Source: an uncultured Acetobacteraceae bacterium (GTDB taxonomy: Bacteria; Pseudomonadota; Alphaproteobacteria; Acetobacterales; Acetobacteraceae). From it: 57,272 nucleotides of DNA. A program made the position numbers and the translations under genes. Below, in pieces: positions 25,564 to 34,069 of this stretch; positions within the stretch are counted from its first letter, which is position 1, and each line of letters starts with the position of its first letter. Below the pieces are notes generated by a model. That model saw only the letters and a program-made list of their open reading frames with translations, was not told where the DNA came from and made no database searches. The DNA lies in NCBI GenBank assembly GCA_903895595.1, contig CAITUP010000072.1, positions 1-57,272 on the forward strand, in the 5' to 3' direction.

Positions 25564-26961
25564 ATGACCCGCCTCGCTGCTTCGGTCGCGCGACACCCCG
25601 GTATCGGGGTGTTCGTCGTCGGGCTGGGCACCATGGTGGTGCCGTTCGATTCCTCGGTGAACGTCGCCTTCCCGCACATCATTCGCGCCTTCGCGCTGCC
25701 GATCCCGGCCATTCAATGGGTCGTGATCGCGTATACGCTGACGTATGCCGCGCTGACGCTGGTGTTCGGCCGAGTCGGCGACATGATCGGCCACCGCACC
25801 GTATTTCTGGCCGGCTGCGCCTGTAGCGCGGTTGCTTTCTTTCTGTGCTCCGCCGCACCGGCCTATGGCTGGCTGCTGGGCGCGCGCGTGCTGCAAGGCG
25901 TCGGCGCCGCGCTGACATTGAGCTGCGGCCCCGCCATCGCCACCAGCCTGTATCCCGAGTCCGATCGCGCCCGCATCCTCGGCCTTTATACTATGGCGTT
26001 CGGGCTGGGCGCGGTCCTGGGTCCGGTGATCGCCGGCCAGATGGTGGGGCAGTTCGGCTGGCAGGCGGTGTTCTGGTTCCGAGCGCCCGTGGCCTTGACC
26101 GCCTTCGTCCTGGCCTTTGGCCTGCCAACACGCCGGGCCGGCGCTCGGGAAAGCTTCGATGCCGCGGGCGCTGGGCTGCTGGTGGCCGGTATCGGCGGCA
26201 TGCTTATGGCGTTGAACCAGTTGAAAGACGTCGGAGGCTGGTTCGCCGCCGCCACCGCGATGACCATCGGCGCCACGGCACTGTTCGTCCGGCGGCAACG
26301 CCGCATCGCGCATCCGCTGATCGATGTGCGCTTCTTCCGCGATCCCGATTTCGCCCTGGTGAACGCCGCGCACGCGGTGCTGAACGTCGCCGGCTTCTCT
26401 ATCATGCTGCTGGTCCCGTTCTATCTGGACCGGTTCGGCGGGTTGTCGGTGCCGATGGGCGGAGTCGCGCTGGCGTCCTCCCCGCTGGGGATCATGCTGT
26501 CGGCCCCCTTGGCCGGGCGTTGGGCGTCCCGCGTGTCGCCGAAACGCTTGGCGCTGGCCGGTGCCACCGCGATGGGCGTGGCCCAGTTTGCCCTCGGCAT
26601 GGCCAGCGCACCGGCCGATATTCCGTTTTTGTGCCTGTCGATGTTCGTCCAGGGCTTCGGCCTGGGCCTGTTTCAGGTGGCGTATTTCGACATCGCGACC
26701 GCGACGATCCCCAAGGAAAACCGGGGCGTCGCCGGCAGTCTGGTGATGGTGACCCGCACGATCGGCGTGGTCACCGGGGCGACCGTGCTGATGCTGATCT
26801 TCCAGACCCTCCGAGCGGCGGCGACGGCGCGCGGCGTTGGCGATACGGACGCGTTTTTGGAGGGTTTCCACGGCGCCTTCCACGTTGCGGCCGCTATGCC
26901 GGTGGTCGTGGTGCTGGCCGGCCTGTGGCGCGGATGGGGGCGGGGCAGTTCGCGCCTGTAA
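25564..26961 (+). CDS. MFS transporter, DHA2-like drug/metabolite exporter
   Basis: This 465-aa polytopic membrane protein is a proton-driven exporter by family. The first helix segment contains VPFDSSVNVAFPHI, typical of DHA2 members (usually 14 helices; here the length fits 12-14). MFS motif A GRVGDMIGHR is at 69-78 and the helix-5 motif C region LGAVLGPVIAGQ follows near 145. The final cytoplasmic tail is short. No regulator is adjacent and the substrate is unknown. Its upstream GAGGCCGGCG is a modest ribosome site. Confidence 0.88.
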   Translation: MTRLAASVARHPGIGVFVVGLGTMVVPFDSSVNVAFPHIIRAFALPIPAIQWVVIAYTLTYAALTLVFGRVGDMIGHRTVFLAGCACSAVAFFLCSAAPAYGWLLGARVLQGVGAALTLSCGPAIATSLYPESDRARILGLYTMAFGLGAVLGPVIAGQMVGQFGWQAVFWFRAPVALTAFVLAFGLPTRRAGARESFDAAGAGLLVAGIGGMLMALNQLKDVGGWFAAATAMTIGATALFVRRQRRIAHPLIDVRFFRDPDFALVNAAHAVLNVAGFSIMLLVPFYLDRFGGLSVPMGGVALASSPLGIMLSAPLAGRWASRVSPKRLALAGATAMGVAQFALGMASAPADIPFLCLSMFVQGFGLGLFQVAYFDIATATIPKENRGVAGSLVMVTRTIGVVTGATVLMLIFQTLRAAATARGVGDTDAFLEGFHGAFHVAAAMPVVVVLAGLWRGWGRGSSRL

Positions 26962-27038
26962 CCCAGCCCACCGTTGTCATCCCCACCCAAACCCCCTATC
27001 CCCGCCGCAACACTCCTCTACCCAGGACTCCCGACCCC

Positions 27039-28115
27039 ATGGCCACCCCGCTTCTCTTCCAGCCGATTTCCTTCCGCTCCGTCACCGCCGCGAACCGCAT
27101 CGTTGTGGCGCCGATGTGCCAGTACAGCGCCGTCGACGGTCTGGGCGACGACTGGCACATCCAGCACCTCGGCGCGCGTGCGGCCGGCGGGGCAGGGGTC
27201 GTGATGGTGGAGGCGACGCATGTGTCCGCCATTGGCCGCATCACGCCCGGCTGCCTCGGCGCCTATAACGACGAACATCAGCGGCTGCTGACGCGCATCG
27301 CGTCGATCATCACGAAATGCGGCTCCGTCCCCGCCATCCAGATCGCGCATGCCGGCCGCAAGGCGTCCTGCCAGCGCCCCTGGGAAGGCGGCAAGCCCAT
27401 CATGCCGCAGGACGGCGGCTGGGTGCCGGTGGCGCCGAGCGCCATTCCGATGATCGCGGGTTCGGTCGATCCGCATCCGTTGAGCGCGGGGGAGGTCGCC
27501 GACATCTCCGCCCAGTTCGCTGCCACCGCCCGCATGGCGCGGGAGGCTGGGTTCAAGATCGTGGAACTGCATGCCGCGCACGGCTACCTCGCGCATTCGT
27601 TCCTGTCGCCGATCTCCAACCACCGCAACGACCAGTATGGCGGCGACCTGAACGGCCGCTCCCGCTTCCTGTTGCAGACGCTGGAGGCCATCCGCGGGGA
27701 GTGGCCGGACGACCTGCCGCTGTGGGTGCGTCTGTCCTGCACCGACTACATGCCGAACGGCCTGACGCTGGCCGACATCGTGTCCGTGGTGAAGCGGATC
27801 AAGGAAACCGGGATGGTCGATCTGATCGACTGCTCCTCGGGCGGGGTGTCCAACGATCAGAAGATCCCGTCTTTGCACCCCGGCTATCAGGTGCCATTCG
27901 CGGACACTATCCGCCGCGAAACCGGCATGGCGACCGGCGCGGTGGGCATGATTACCGAACCGACGCATGCCGCCGAAATCCTGGCCAACGAACGGGCCGA
28001 CGTGGTGCTGCTGGCGCGTGCGCTGCTGGCCGACCCGGCGTGGCCGCTGCACGCCGCCAAAGCCCTGGGCGTGAAACCCGACCTGCTGCCGCAATATTCG
28101 CGCGCGGTGCTGTAA
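27039..28115 (+). CDS. NADH:flavin oxidoreductase, old yellow enzyme family (YqjM/NamA-like)
   Basis: This 358-aa FMN TIM-barrel ene-reductase reduces alpha,beta-unsaturated carbonyls with NAD(P)H. The APMCQYSAVDGLGDDWH segment (class III OYE, with the redox-tuning Cys), QIAHAGRKAS, ELHAAHGYLAHSFLSP and the NHRNDQYGG loop are all present. The C-terminal GMITEPTHAAEILANERADVVLLAR gives the phosphate-binding strand. The ATG at 27039 was chosen because homology starts at LFQPISFRSVTAANR. It probably acts on endogenous or xenobiotic enones; neighbours do not specify the substrate. Confidence 0.93.
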   Translation: MATPLLFQPISFRSVTAANRIVVAPMCQYSAVDGLGDDWHIQHLGARAAGGAGVVMVEATHVSAIGRITPGCLGAYNDEHQRLLTRIASIITKCGSVPAIQIAHAGRKASCQRPWEGGKPIMPQDGGWVPVAPSAIPMIAGSVDPHPLSAGEVADISAQFAATARMAREAGFKIVELHAAHGYLAHSFLSPISNHRNDQYGGDLNGRSRFLLQTLEAIRGEWPDDLPLWVRLSCTDYMPNGLTLADIVSVVKRIKETGMVDLIDCSSGGVSNDQKIPSLHPGYQVPFADTIRRETGMATGAVGMITEPTHAAEILANERADVVLLARALLADPAWPLHAAKALGVKPDLLPQYSRAVL

Positions 28116-28139
28116 ATCCTGGCTTCCGGAGTCCCGCCG

Positions 28140-28676
28140 ATGCCCATGTTGTCGAAGCTGTCCCCTCTGCTGGTTCTGACCGCGCTCCTGGCGGGTTGCG
28201 GACCGGACAAGAATGAGTTCGCGCCCCCCTGTCCTCGCGCCATCATGGTGCGTGGGCTGGAGGACATCGCTCGGTACGGCAGCGAGACCAGCCGCGATCT
28301 GTCCGATCTCGTGGTTCAGGGACGGCTGACGGCGATCGGCGGGTCCTGCAAGTTCTTGGACCGTCGCGCCCAGACGGTGGAGGCCACGGTCAGCGCCCGC
28401 GCGGAATTCCTGCGCGGTCCGGCGATGCGCGGGCGGGAAACCACGGTGCAGGTGTTCATCGCGGTCACCGAGGGCGAGGCGGTTCTCGACAAGCAGATCG
28501 TCCAGATGGCGGTGGAATTCCCCACCAACGTGGATCGGATCGCGCTGGATACGCCCGCGATCAGGATGGTTCTGCCGACCACGCCGACCAAGTCTCCGGC
28601 CGCGTTCGGCATCGTGGCCGGCTTCCAGCTGACGCCGGCCGAGGTCGCCGCGAACCGCCAGAACCCGAGTCGCTAA
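28140..28676 (+). CDS. Putative lipoprotein of unknown function
   Basis: This 178-aa protein starts with a type II signal peptide: a hydrophobic run SPLLVLTALLAGC where LAGC is the lipobox and Cys20 the expected acylated residue. The mature part has Cys in PPCPRA and SCKFL and a mainly beta-like profile (TVEATVSARAEFL, TTVQVFIAV). No known domain could be named. It lies 24 nt downstream of the old yellow enzyme gene and upstream of the HtrA-like gene, so it probably belongs to that transcript and acts in the periplasm. Confidence 0.7.
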   Translation: MPMLSKLSPLLVLTALLAGCGPDKNEFAPPCPRAIMVRGLEDIARYGSETSRDLSDLVVQGRLTAIGGSCKFLDRRAQTVEATVSARAEFLRGPAMRGRETTVQVFIAVTEGEAVLDKQIVQMAVEFPTNVDRIALDTPAIRMVLPTTPTKSPAAFGIVAGFQLTPAEVAANRQNPSR

Positions 28677-28783
28677 GGCGGGCCGCACGCAGGACATTGC
28701 CGCCGGAGCCAAAAGGTCCGATATTGGCTTGTATGAGCGATGATCCACCCAAAGACCGCCCCAACCAGGGGAGACGCCGGAGC

Positions 28784-29758
28784 ATGAAAAACCAGGACTG
28801 GGAAATCCCGCCCGCCCTGCGCCCCAACCCGAACGACTTCTCGTTCGACCTGGAACGCGCGCTGAAAGCGGTGGTCAGCCTGAAAACCTACGTGCCCGCG
28901 GACGCCTTCACCGCCAACACGCTCGGCACCGAACGGGCCGGCAGCGGGGTGATGATTCGCGACACCGGCCTGATCGCGACCATTGGCTATCTGATCAGCG
29001 AAGCCGAGACCATTTGGATCACGACCAACGACGGTCAGGTCGTGCCCGGCCACGCCTTGGCGATGGACCAGGAAACCGGCTTCGGTCTGGTGCAGGCGCT
29101 GGGCAAGCTCGATCTGCCGCATCTGGAGATCGGCGACTCCGACCGGTTGAAGGTCGGCGACACCGCTGTGATGGCTGCCGGCGGCGGACGGCATCACAGC
29201 GTGGACACCCGCATCGTCGGACGCCAGGAATTCGCCGGCTACTGGGAATACGCATTGGACGACGCGCTGTTCATCGCGCCCGCGCACCCGTTCTGGGGTG
29301 GCTGCGGCCTGATCGGCACCGACGGCAAGCTGATGGGCATCGGGTCCCTGATTCTGCAACAGGGCGACACGCGCGGCCGGCGGCTGGATATGAACATGGT
29401 CGTGCCCATCGGTCTTTTGGCGCCGATCTTGTCCGATCTATTGAACTACGGCCGCGTCAACCGCCCGGCCCGTCCGTGGCTGGGGATGTACGCGACCGAG
29501 TCGGGCAACGACATCGTGGTCGGCGGCATCGCCGATAACGGCCCGGCGGAGCAGGCCGGCTTGCGTCCCGGCGACAAAATCCTGACCGTGAACGACGAGG
29601 AAATCCCCGATCTGGTCGGCCTGTGGCGCCGCGTCTGGTCGTCCGGCAGTGCCGGCGCCGAGGTCCGCCTGCGGATCGAGCGCGACGGCGATGCACGCCG
29701 CATCAGCATGCGATCGGCCGACCGGTCGAGCTTCCTCAAGTCGCCGCGGCTGCACTAG
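28784..29758 (+). CDS. HtrA/DegP-like protein lacking the catalytic triad, with PDZ domain
   Basis: The 324-aa protein aligns by eye with HtrA/S1C proteases: GSGVMIRDTGLIATIGYLI in place of the GSGVI...ILTNAHVV segment, LEIGDSDRLKVGDTAV, and HPFWGGCGLIG where the nucleophile loop NPGNSGGPL should be. His, Asp and Ser are all replaced (Tyr, Gly and Trp by this alignment). A C-terminal PDZ domain (about 225-310, NGPAEQAGLRPGDKILTVNDEEI) is intact. No signal peptide is seen. It may be a binding or scaffold protein. The start is uncertain: ATG 28784 has GGGGAG 10 nt upstream; ATG 28733 would add 17 residues. It ends 1 nt before the next start. Confidence 0.75.
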   Translation: MKNQDWEIPPALRPNPNDFSFDLERALKAVVSLKTYVPADAFTANTLGTERAGSGVMIRDTGLIATIGYLISEAETIWITTNDGQVVPGHALAMDQETGFGLVQALGKLDLPHLEIGDSDRLKVGDTAVMAAGGGRHHSVDTRIVGRQEFAGYWEYALDDALFIAPAHPFWGGCGLIGTDGKLMGIGSLILQQGDTRGRRLDMNMVVPIGLLAPILSDLLNYGRVNRPARPWLGMYATESGNDIVVGGIADNGPAEQAGLRPGDKILTVNDEEIPDLVGLWRRVWSSGSAGAEVRLRIERDGDARRISMRSADRSSFLKSPRLH

Positions 29759-29759
29759 G

Positions 29760-30389
29760 ATGCTGCGCGGCGCCATCGTGCCGGTGACGCCGTTCCAGCA
29801 GAACTGCGCCATCCTTTGGGACGAAGACTCCAAACGCGCGCTGGTGATCGATCCCGGCGGCGATGTGGAGCGCATTCTCGACGCGATCAAGCAGGTCGGC
29901 GTCACCGTCGAGCGTATCCTGCTGACCCACGGCCACCTGGATCACGCCGGCGGCGCCGCCGGTCTGGCCGAGGCTTTGGGCGTGCCCATCGAAGGCCCGG
30001 ATATCCGCGACAAGTTCCTGCTCGATGGCATCGCCGCCCAGGCCGCCGGCTACGGGTTCGAAGCAAGCAATGCCTCCCCCGACCGCTGGCTGACCGAAGG
30101 CGAGCACGTCATGTTGGGCGAGCACCGCTTCGACATCCTGCATTGCCCTGGCCACACGCCCGGGCATCTTGTCTACGTCAACCACGCCGCCCGCTTCGCA
30201 GTGGTCGGCGACGTGCTGTTCCAAGGTTCGGTTGGGCGCACCGATTTCCCATACGGCGACCATGCGGCGCTGATCGATGCGATCAAGACCAAGCTGATCC
30301 CGCTGGGCGACGATTTCGCGTTCCTGTGCGGGCATGGACCCGGCTCGTCGATCGGGGCGGAGCGGGAGACCAATCCGTTCTTGCGGTGA
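29760..30389 (+). CDS. MBL-fold metallo-hydrolase (YcbL-type, glyoxalase II-like)
   Basis: This 209-aa protein has the full metallo-beta-lactamase signature THGHLDH (H57, H59, D61, H62), HCPGHTPGH for the third-motif His, GDVLFQGSVGRTDF for the bridging Asp, and a late CGHGPGSSIG His. It closely resembles E. coli YcbL, a type II glyoxalase-like enzyme, in size and in PVTPFQQNC at the N-terminus. Thioester hydrolysis of S-D-lactoylglutathione is plausible. The ATG lies 1 nt after the HtrA-like stop, with no ribosome site of its own, so it is translated by coupling. Confidence 0.9.
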   Translation: MLRGAIVPVTPFQQNCAILWDEDSKRALVIDPGGDVERILDAIKQVGVTVERILLTHGHLDHAGGAAGLAEALGVPIEGPDIRDKFLLDGIAAQAAGYGFEASNASPDRWLTEGEHVMLGEHRFDILHCPGHTPGHLVYVNHAARFAVVGDVLFQGSVGRTDFPYGDHAALIDAIKTKLIPLGDDFAFLCGHGPGSSIGAERETNPFLR

Positions 30390-30424
30390 TGGTGGGGTCG
30401 GCACACACACCTAAAAACCCCGTG

Positions 30425-30508
30425 ATCCCCGGGCTTGTCCCGGGGACCAGGATTGGCGCAATTGCGCCGTTTCCCGTCGGTAGCGGTTCCCGGGACAAGC
30501 CCGGGGAT
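30425..30508. repeat. REP-pair element, family C copy 1
   Basis: Two 24-bp arms (ATCCCCGGGCTTGTCCCGGG... at 30425-30448, complement at 30485-30508) form an inverted repeat with one mismatch. Each arm is itself a palindrome (CCCGGG...CCCGGG). The 36-nt centre resembles that of the copy at 31807-31890. The element ends just before the damaged start of the DNA methyltransferase gene. Confidence 0.75.
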
Positions 30509-30582
30509 GATGAATTTTATGGGGTATATCCTCGTACGCCAGCGGCCGCAGACCTCATTTCCCTCCTCTCCGTATTATCCCC

Positions 30583-31752
30583 GCCGATTTCCCCGCCGCC
30601 CTGTGCCGTTTCGCCGACTTCGGCACCCCGACGGTCGAGTTCGAAGACCAAGGCCTTCGCTACTTCGTCAACGAATATTGGACCGCCGGCCAGCGCCAAG
30701 CCCATGCGTTGCACGAGGTCAGCTACCGAGCGTGCTTCAAGCCGCAACTGCCGGGCTTCTTCATCGAACGGCTGACCGAACCCGGCGACACCGTCTACGA
30801 CCCGTTCTCCGGCCGCGGTACCACAGCGTTGCAGGCGGCGCTGATGGGCCGCAGACCGGTGGCGAACGATGTGAATCCGCTGAGTGCGATGCTGCTGGCG
30901 CCAAGGCTCGCGCCGCCGGCCCTTACCGCCCTGCGCGACCGGTTGGACGAAATCCCATCCGCCGCCCCGCCCGACCCGAACGAGCCGGAGTTGGACGCGT
31001 TCTACCATCCCGACACTCTAAACCGCCTGCGCGCCCTGCGCGCCTGGCTGCTCGGCCGTACGCCGCTGGACCCGGCGGATGGCTGGATCAGGATGGTGGC
31101 GCTGAACCGGTTGACCGGGCACTCCCCAGGGTTTTTCTCGGTTTACACACTGCCGCCGAATCAGGCGACGTCGGTCGTGGCGCAGCGCAAAATCAACGCC
31201 GCCAGGGGTCAAACACCCCCGCCGCGCGATGTCGCCGGCATCATCCTGAAGAAAACCAAAAGCCTGCTGTCTGACGGCTTGCCCCCGCCGCACCCGCCGG
31301 CCCTGCTGATGACGGGTGCGGCGTCCGCGACTCCGCTGCTCGCGGACGCATCGGTCGATCTGCTGGTGACATCGCCGCCCTTCCTGAACGTCGTGGATTA
31401 CGAGGGCGATAACTGGCTCTGCTGCTGGTTCGCCGGTATCGATCCGGCAACCATCCGCATCTCCATCCACGGGGGCATCCCGGCCTGGGAACGGTTCGTG
31501 CGCGCGTCCTTCGAGGAATTCGCCCGCGTCGTCCGCCCCAACGGCTTCATCGGGTTCGAGGTTGGGGAAGTCCGCGGCGGCAAGGTTCTGCTGGAACGCA
31601 ACGTGGTCGCCGCGATCGCAGGCCTGCCGTTCGAGGTTCTAGGCGTGATGGTCAACCAACAGGAATTCACCAAAACCGCGAATTGCTGGGGTGTGGGGAA
31701 CAACGCCAAGGGCACGAATACCAACCGGATCGTGCTGATCCGGCGCCGTTAA
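30583..31752 (+). CDS. DNA methyltransferase (N4-cytosine/N6-adenine family), 5' end damaged or misassembled
   Basis: The protein carries SAM motif I VYDPFSGRGTT and the catalytic motif IV TSPPF about 190 residues later, as in amino-methylating DNA methyltransferases; TSPP-type motifs are usual for N4-cytosine enzymes. Homology-like sequence (RFADFGTPTVEFEDQGLRYF) begins well before the first TTG at 30709, but no ATG or GTG exists in this frame after the TGA codons at 30508-30513. The frame shifted by one reads ADLISLLSVLS and would join if the C4 tract near 30588 had five C. Start given here (ATT) is only a placeholder. No restriction enzyme gene is adjacent. Confidence 0.65.
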   Translation, partial: ADFPAALCRFADFGTPTVEFEDQGLRYFVNEYWTAGQRQAHALHEVSYRACFKPQLPGFFIERLTEPGDTVYDPFSGRGTTALQAALMGRRPVANDVNPLSAMLLAPRLAPPALTALRDRLDEIPSAAPPDPNEPELDAFYHPDTLNRLRALRAWLLGRTPLDPADGWIRMVALNRLTGHSPGFFSVYTLPPNQATSVVAQRKINAARGQTPPPRDVAGIILKKTKSLLSDGLPPPHPPALLMTGAASATPLLADASVDLLVTSPPFLNVVDYEGDNWLCCWFAGIDPATIRISIHGGIPAWERFVRASFEEFARVVRPNGFIGFEVGEVRGGKVLLERNVVAAIAGLPFEVLGVMVNQQEFTKTANCWGVGNNAKGTNTNRIVLIRRR

Positions 31753-32140
31753 CGCCCCCCATCGTAGGCGCTGAAGCAGGGGGGCGCCCGCCGTTTAAAT
31801 TTCATCATCCGCGGCCTTGTCCCGGGGACCAGGACAGGCACAAGTTGGCGGTTTCCTGCCGTTATTGGTTCCCGCGACAGGCATGGGGATGAGGAGAAGG
31901 GGCGACCACCGGAGGAGGCGAATTATACGGCCGTGGCTATAATCGCGCGGGTCGTCAACCGGCGTGAAAATACGGAGAACCGATTCCGTGTCGCATGCCT
32001 GCTGCATAAATGGGCATGTCGCAGAATCCGTTTTGCTCGTGCGACGAGAAATTTTTTCATATGCGCGGTTTGCCTACAGTAGCGCCCCTCCCTCAATCGG
32101 GGCACACTCCCCGCCCTATCAGCCAACGCGGGACCGAACC
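31753..32140. other. Intergenic region with REP element and promoter of the truncated RraA copy
   Basis: No gene can be supported in these 388 bp. The first part holds the family C repeat (31807-31890). The second part (about 31920-32090) is AT-rich, with ATTTTTTCATATG near 32050, and probably contained the original promoter of the RraA-family gene before the duplication that now separates it from the intact copy. Confidence 0.4.
31807..31890. repeat. REP-pair element, family C copy 2
   Basis: A diverged copy of the element at 30425-30508, in the same orientation and of the same 84-bp length: arms ATCCGCGGCCTTGTCCCGGG... and the partial complement ending GGGGAT, with a related centre (AGGACAGG / GGCGGTTTCCTGCC). 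The two copies bracket the DNA methyltransferase gene as direct repeats. Confidence 0.65.
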
Positions 32141-32427
32141 ATGACTGTAGACCCAGCCATCGCCGCCGCCCTTAAGGGCGTGTCCACCGGCACCATCACC
32201 ACCGTCCTTCTCAAGAAAGGCCTGCGGAACGTGTGGATGCGCGGCACCCGCCCCATCCGCACCGGGCAGCCCCGTCTGCTCGGGCATGCGTTCACGCTGC
32301 GCTTCGTGCCGTCGCGGGAGGATCTGGCGACCCCGGCGTCGTGGTCCAACCCGATCTCCACCCGCTCCGCCATCGAGGCGATGCCGGAGGGCTGCATCGC
32401 CGTCGCCGACGCCATGGGCGTGACCGA
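32101..32427 (+). repeat. Direct repeat, left copy (5' end of RraA-family gene)
   Basis: A 327-bp segment nearly identical to 34070-34396, with about five base differences. It covers 40 bp of upstream sequence and the first 95 or so codons of the RraA-family gene. The breakpoints are sharp on both sides: GGCACACTCC on the left and GTGACCGA on the right. Confidence 0.9.
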
Positions 32428-32485
32428 ACCGAGATTTTCGGGGACGTCCTTTAACGCCTCGATGTGGCGGCGTTCGGCGGTGTAG
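32141..32485 (+). pseudogene. Truncated RraA-family gene copy
   Basis: The first 95 codons match the intact gene at 34110-34820 almost exactly (MTVDPAIAAALKGVSTGT), then the frame runs into foreign sequence after ADAMGVTE and stops at codon 115. The lost part includes the catalytic TDGVMRDM loop, so no aldolase activity is possible. It keeps what looks like the original upstream region and may still be transcribed. Confidence 0.85.
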
Positions 32486-34069
32486 GCGTCGCCAAAGAGA
32501 CCGGCGGCGATGATGCGAGATCGTCCATGTCTCCCTCCCCAGGTTGGCGGCGAGGCGCCTATGGCATCGCGGCCGGAGGTGCGAAAGGGAGCGTATGTTG
32601 TGCGCCGGGTGGCGAAGGGTGTGCGAACGCCATAAGGGAACGTTTTTACTTTGTGTTGGTAAGCCGCCCGGTTGACGCTGCTCGGGTTGCGTAAGATAAA
32701 CGAGGTGACACTAAGCGATGGTGAATTAGTGTTGCTGCCATCGGCGATGAACCGCGTATCGACCCGATGCTCGCTTTCGGTGCGGGGTATCCGGGTTGGG
32801 GCCATGCATCGCCATTGCCCTTATGCGCCAAGCCAGGCAACCAGGGAAGTTGGAGTTATCGTATATGGTCGGTATCGATCTTAAGGCGTTCTACCCGCTC
32901 CATGCAGCTGATTTGAAAATCAGCGATAGCGGAACTTTGATCTTCTCGGATAAGGGCGGTTGGGACCTGCATCTCCTCCGGATGGAGGATCACCGCATCA
33001 ACGGGGTCAGGGTTCACGCCAACTTCGTGTGTCGGATCGAAGGCGGCCCCGACGCGGCGATTCATGTCAATCATTTCGGTGGCAAGTTTATTTGCGTGAT
33101 CGGACACGACGGAACGATCGTCGAAAACGGATTGACCGAGAAGCTGACTGTCTCTCGCGATAGCGAAGGTTGGTTGACGGTCGATTTAATCTACCCGAGC
33201 GGGACCGTGTTTTTCGCCTTGGGGCTTTCGAAGTCTGCTCCGATCTTGCATCACTGGGAGGGCGATGGGTCGCGGACCTGCGAGCTTAAGCACATTTCGC
33301 TGACGCCCCTGCCGTTTGGTGAGATCGATGAATCGGAGCGGGTCGTCTATGTCGATGTCGGCGCCCGTGGTGGATTGCCGACACAATGGGCATGGATCGG
33401 TTCCAAGGTCCGTCCGATCATGTTCGAGCCCGAGCCGATAGCCGCCGAAAAACTAAAGGACTACATCGACAATTTCCCAGGCGGACAACTATGGCAGGTG
33501 GGATTGTTCAATGAAACAGGCGACCGCACGCTGTACGTGACCAGAGAGGCAGGCTGCTCGTCGCTTCGACCGCCGAATGAGGAAATGGTGGCGCATTGCC
33601 TGAGTGCGGATTTTTTCAGGCTGGTTGGTGAGGAAATCATCAGCGTCACGACTTATTCGGAGATGTACAAGGCTGGCAAGGTGCCGCAGCCCGACGTGAT
33701 TAAAATCGACGTACAAGGCTGCGAGTTCGAGGTGCTGGAAGGTTTCGGAGATCTTCTGGAGGGATGCATTGGGATAGAACTCGAAACGCACATCTCGCCG
33801 CTCTACCAAGGTGAAAAACTACTGACGGATATCGTTGCGTTTCTCGATAAATTCGGCTTCGACCTTGTGGAACTTTCGCGGGCGGGACACTACGACCGGC
33901 TGCTGGAGTTCGACGCTCAGTTTCTTAAAAATTCTCGGTGGCGGACCGAGCAGGCACCGAACGTGCAGGCGAAATACGATACTGTCCGCGAGGTTTGGGG
34001 CATTCGTTGAGGCGCGGCGTTTACAGGTTCCCGCCGTGCACCCCACCCTGGCGCCGAAGGCCCGTCCAA
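32428..34069. mobile_element. Inserted lower-GC segment between the RraA direct repeats
   Basis: This 1.64-kb segment is bracketed by 327-bp direct repeats. It carries one complete gene (FkbM methyltransferase) and is clearly less GC-rich than its surroundings. The layout (promoter, repeat, insert, repeat, remaining gene) is what single-crossover integration of a circular molecule bearing an RraA fragment would leave. Just after the left repeat, on the minus strand, about 30 codons (RIIAAGLFGDAYTAERRHIE) look like a remnant of another gene, and GGGAGGGAGAC precedes an ATG there. No transposase or integrase is present. Confidence 0.55.
32865..34010 (+). CDS. FkbM family methyltransferase
   Basis: This 381-aa protein has an N-terminal beta-rich region of about 150 residues with no named domain and a C-terminal FkbM SAM-methyltransferase domain: VVYVDVGARGG (motif I, near 160), IMFEPEP, and the diagnostic DVIKIDVQGCEFEVLEGF with the following GIELETHISPLY. 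FkbM enzymes O-methylate sugars or polyketides; in bacteria such genes often belong to surface-glycan loci. GGAG lies 9 nt before ATG at 32865. Codon use is less GC-biased than in neighbours and it sits inside a duplication-flanked insert, so acquisition by transfer is likely. Confidence 0.88.
   Translation: MVGIDLKAFYPLHAADLKISDSGTLIFSDKGGWDLHLLRMEDHRINGVRVHANFVCRIEGGPDAAIHVNHFGGKFICVIGHDGTIVENGLTEKLTVSRDSEGWLTVDLIYPSGTVFFALGLSKSAPILHHWEGDGSRTCELKHISLTPLPFGEIDESERVVYVDVGARGGLPTQWAWIGSKVRPIMFEPEPIAAEKLKDYIDNFPGGQLWQVGLFNETGDRTLYVTREAGCSSLRPPNEEMVAHCLSADFFRLVGEEIISVTTYSEMYKAGKVPQPDVIKIDVQGCEFEVLEGFGDLLEGCIGIELETHISPLYQGEKLLTDIVAFLDKFGFDLVELSRAGHYDRLLEFDAQFLKNSRWRTEQAPNVQAKYDTVREVWGIR

Noticed and set aside
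27018-28748. 576-codon minus-strand open frame opposite the old yellow enzyme and lipoprotein genes
   Set aside because: Composition typical of antisense frames; the plus-strand genes have clear family motifs.
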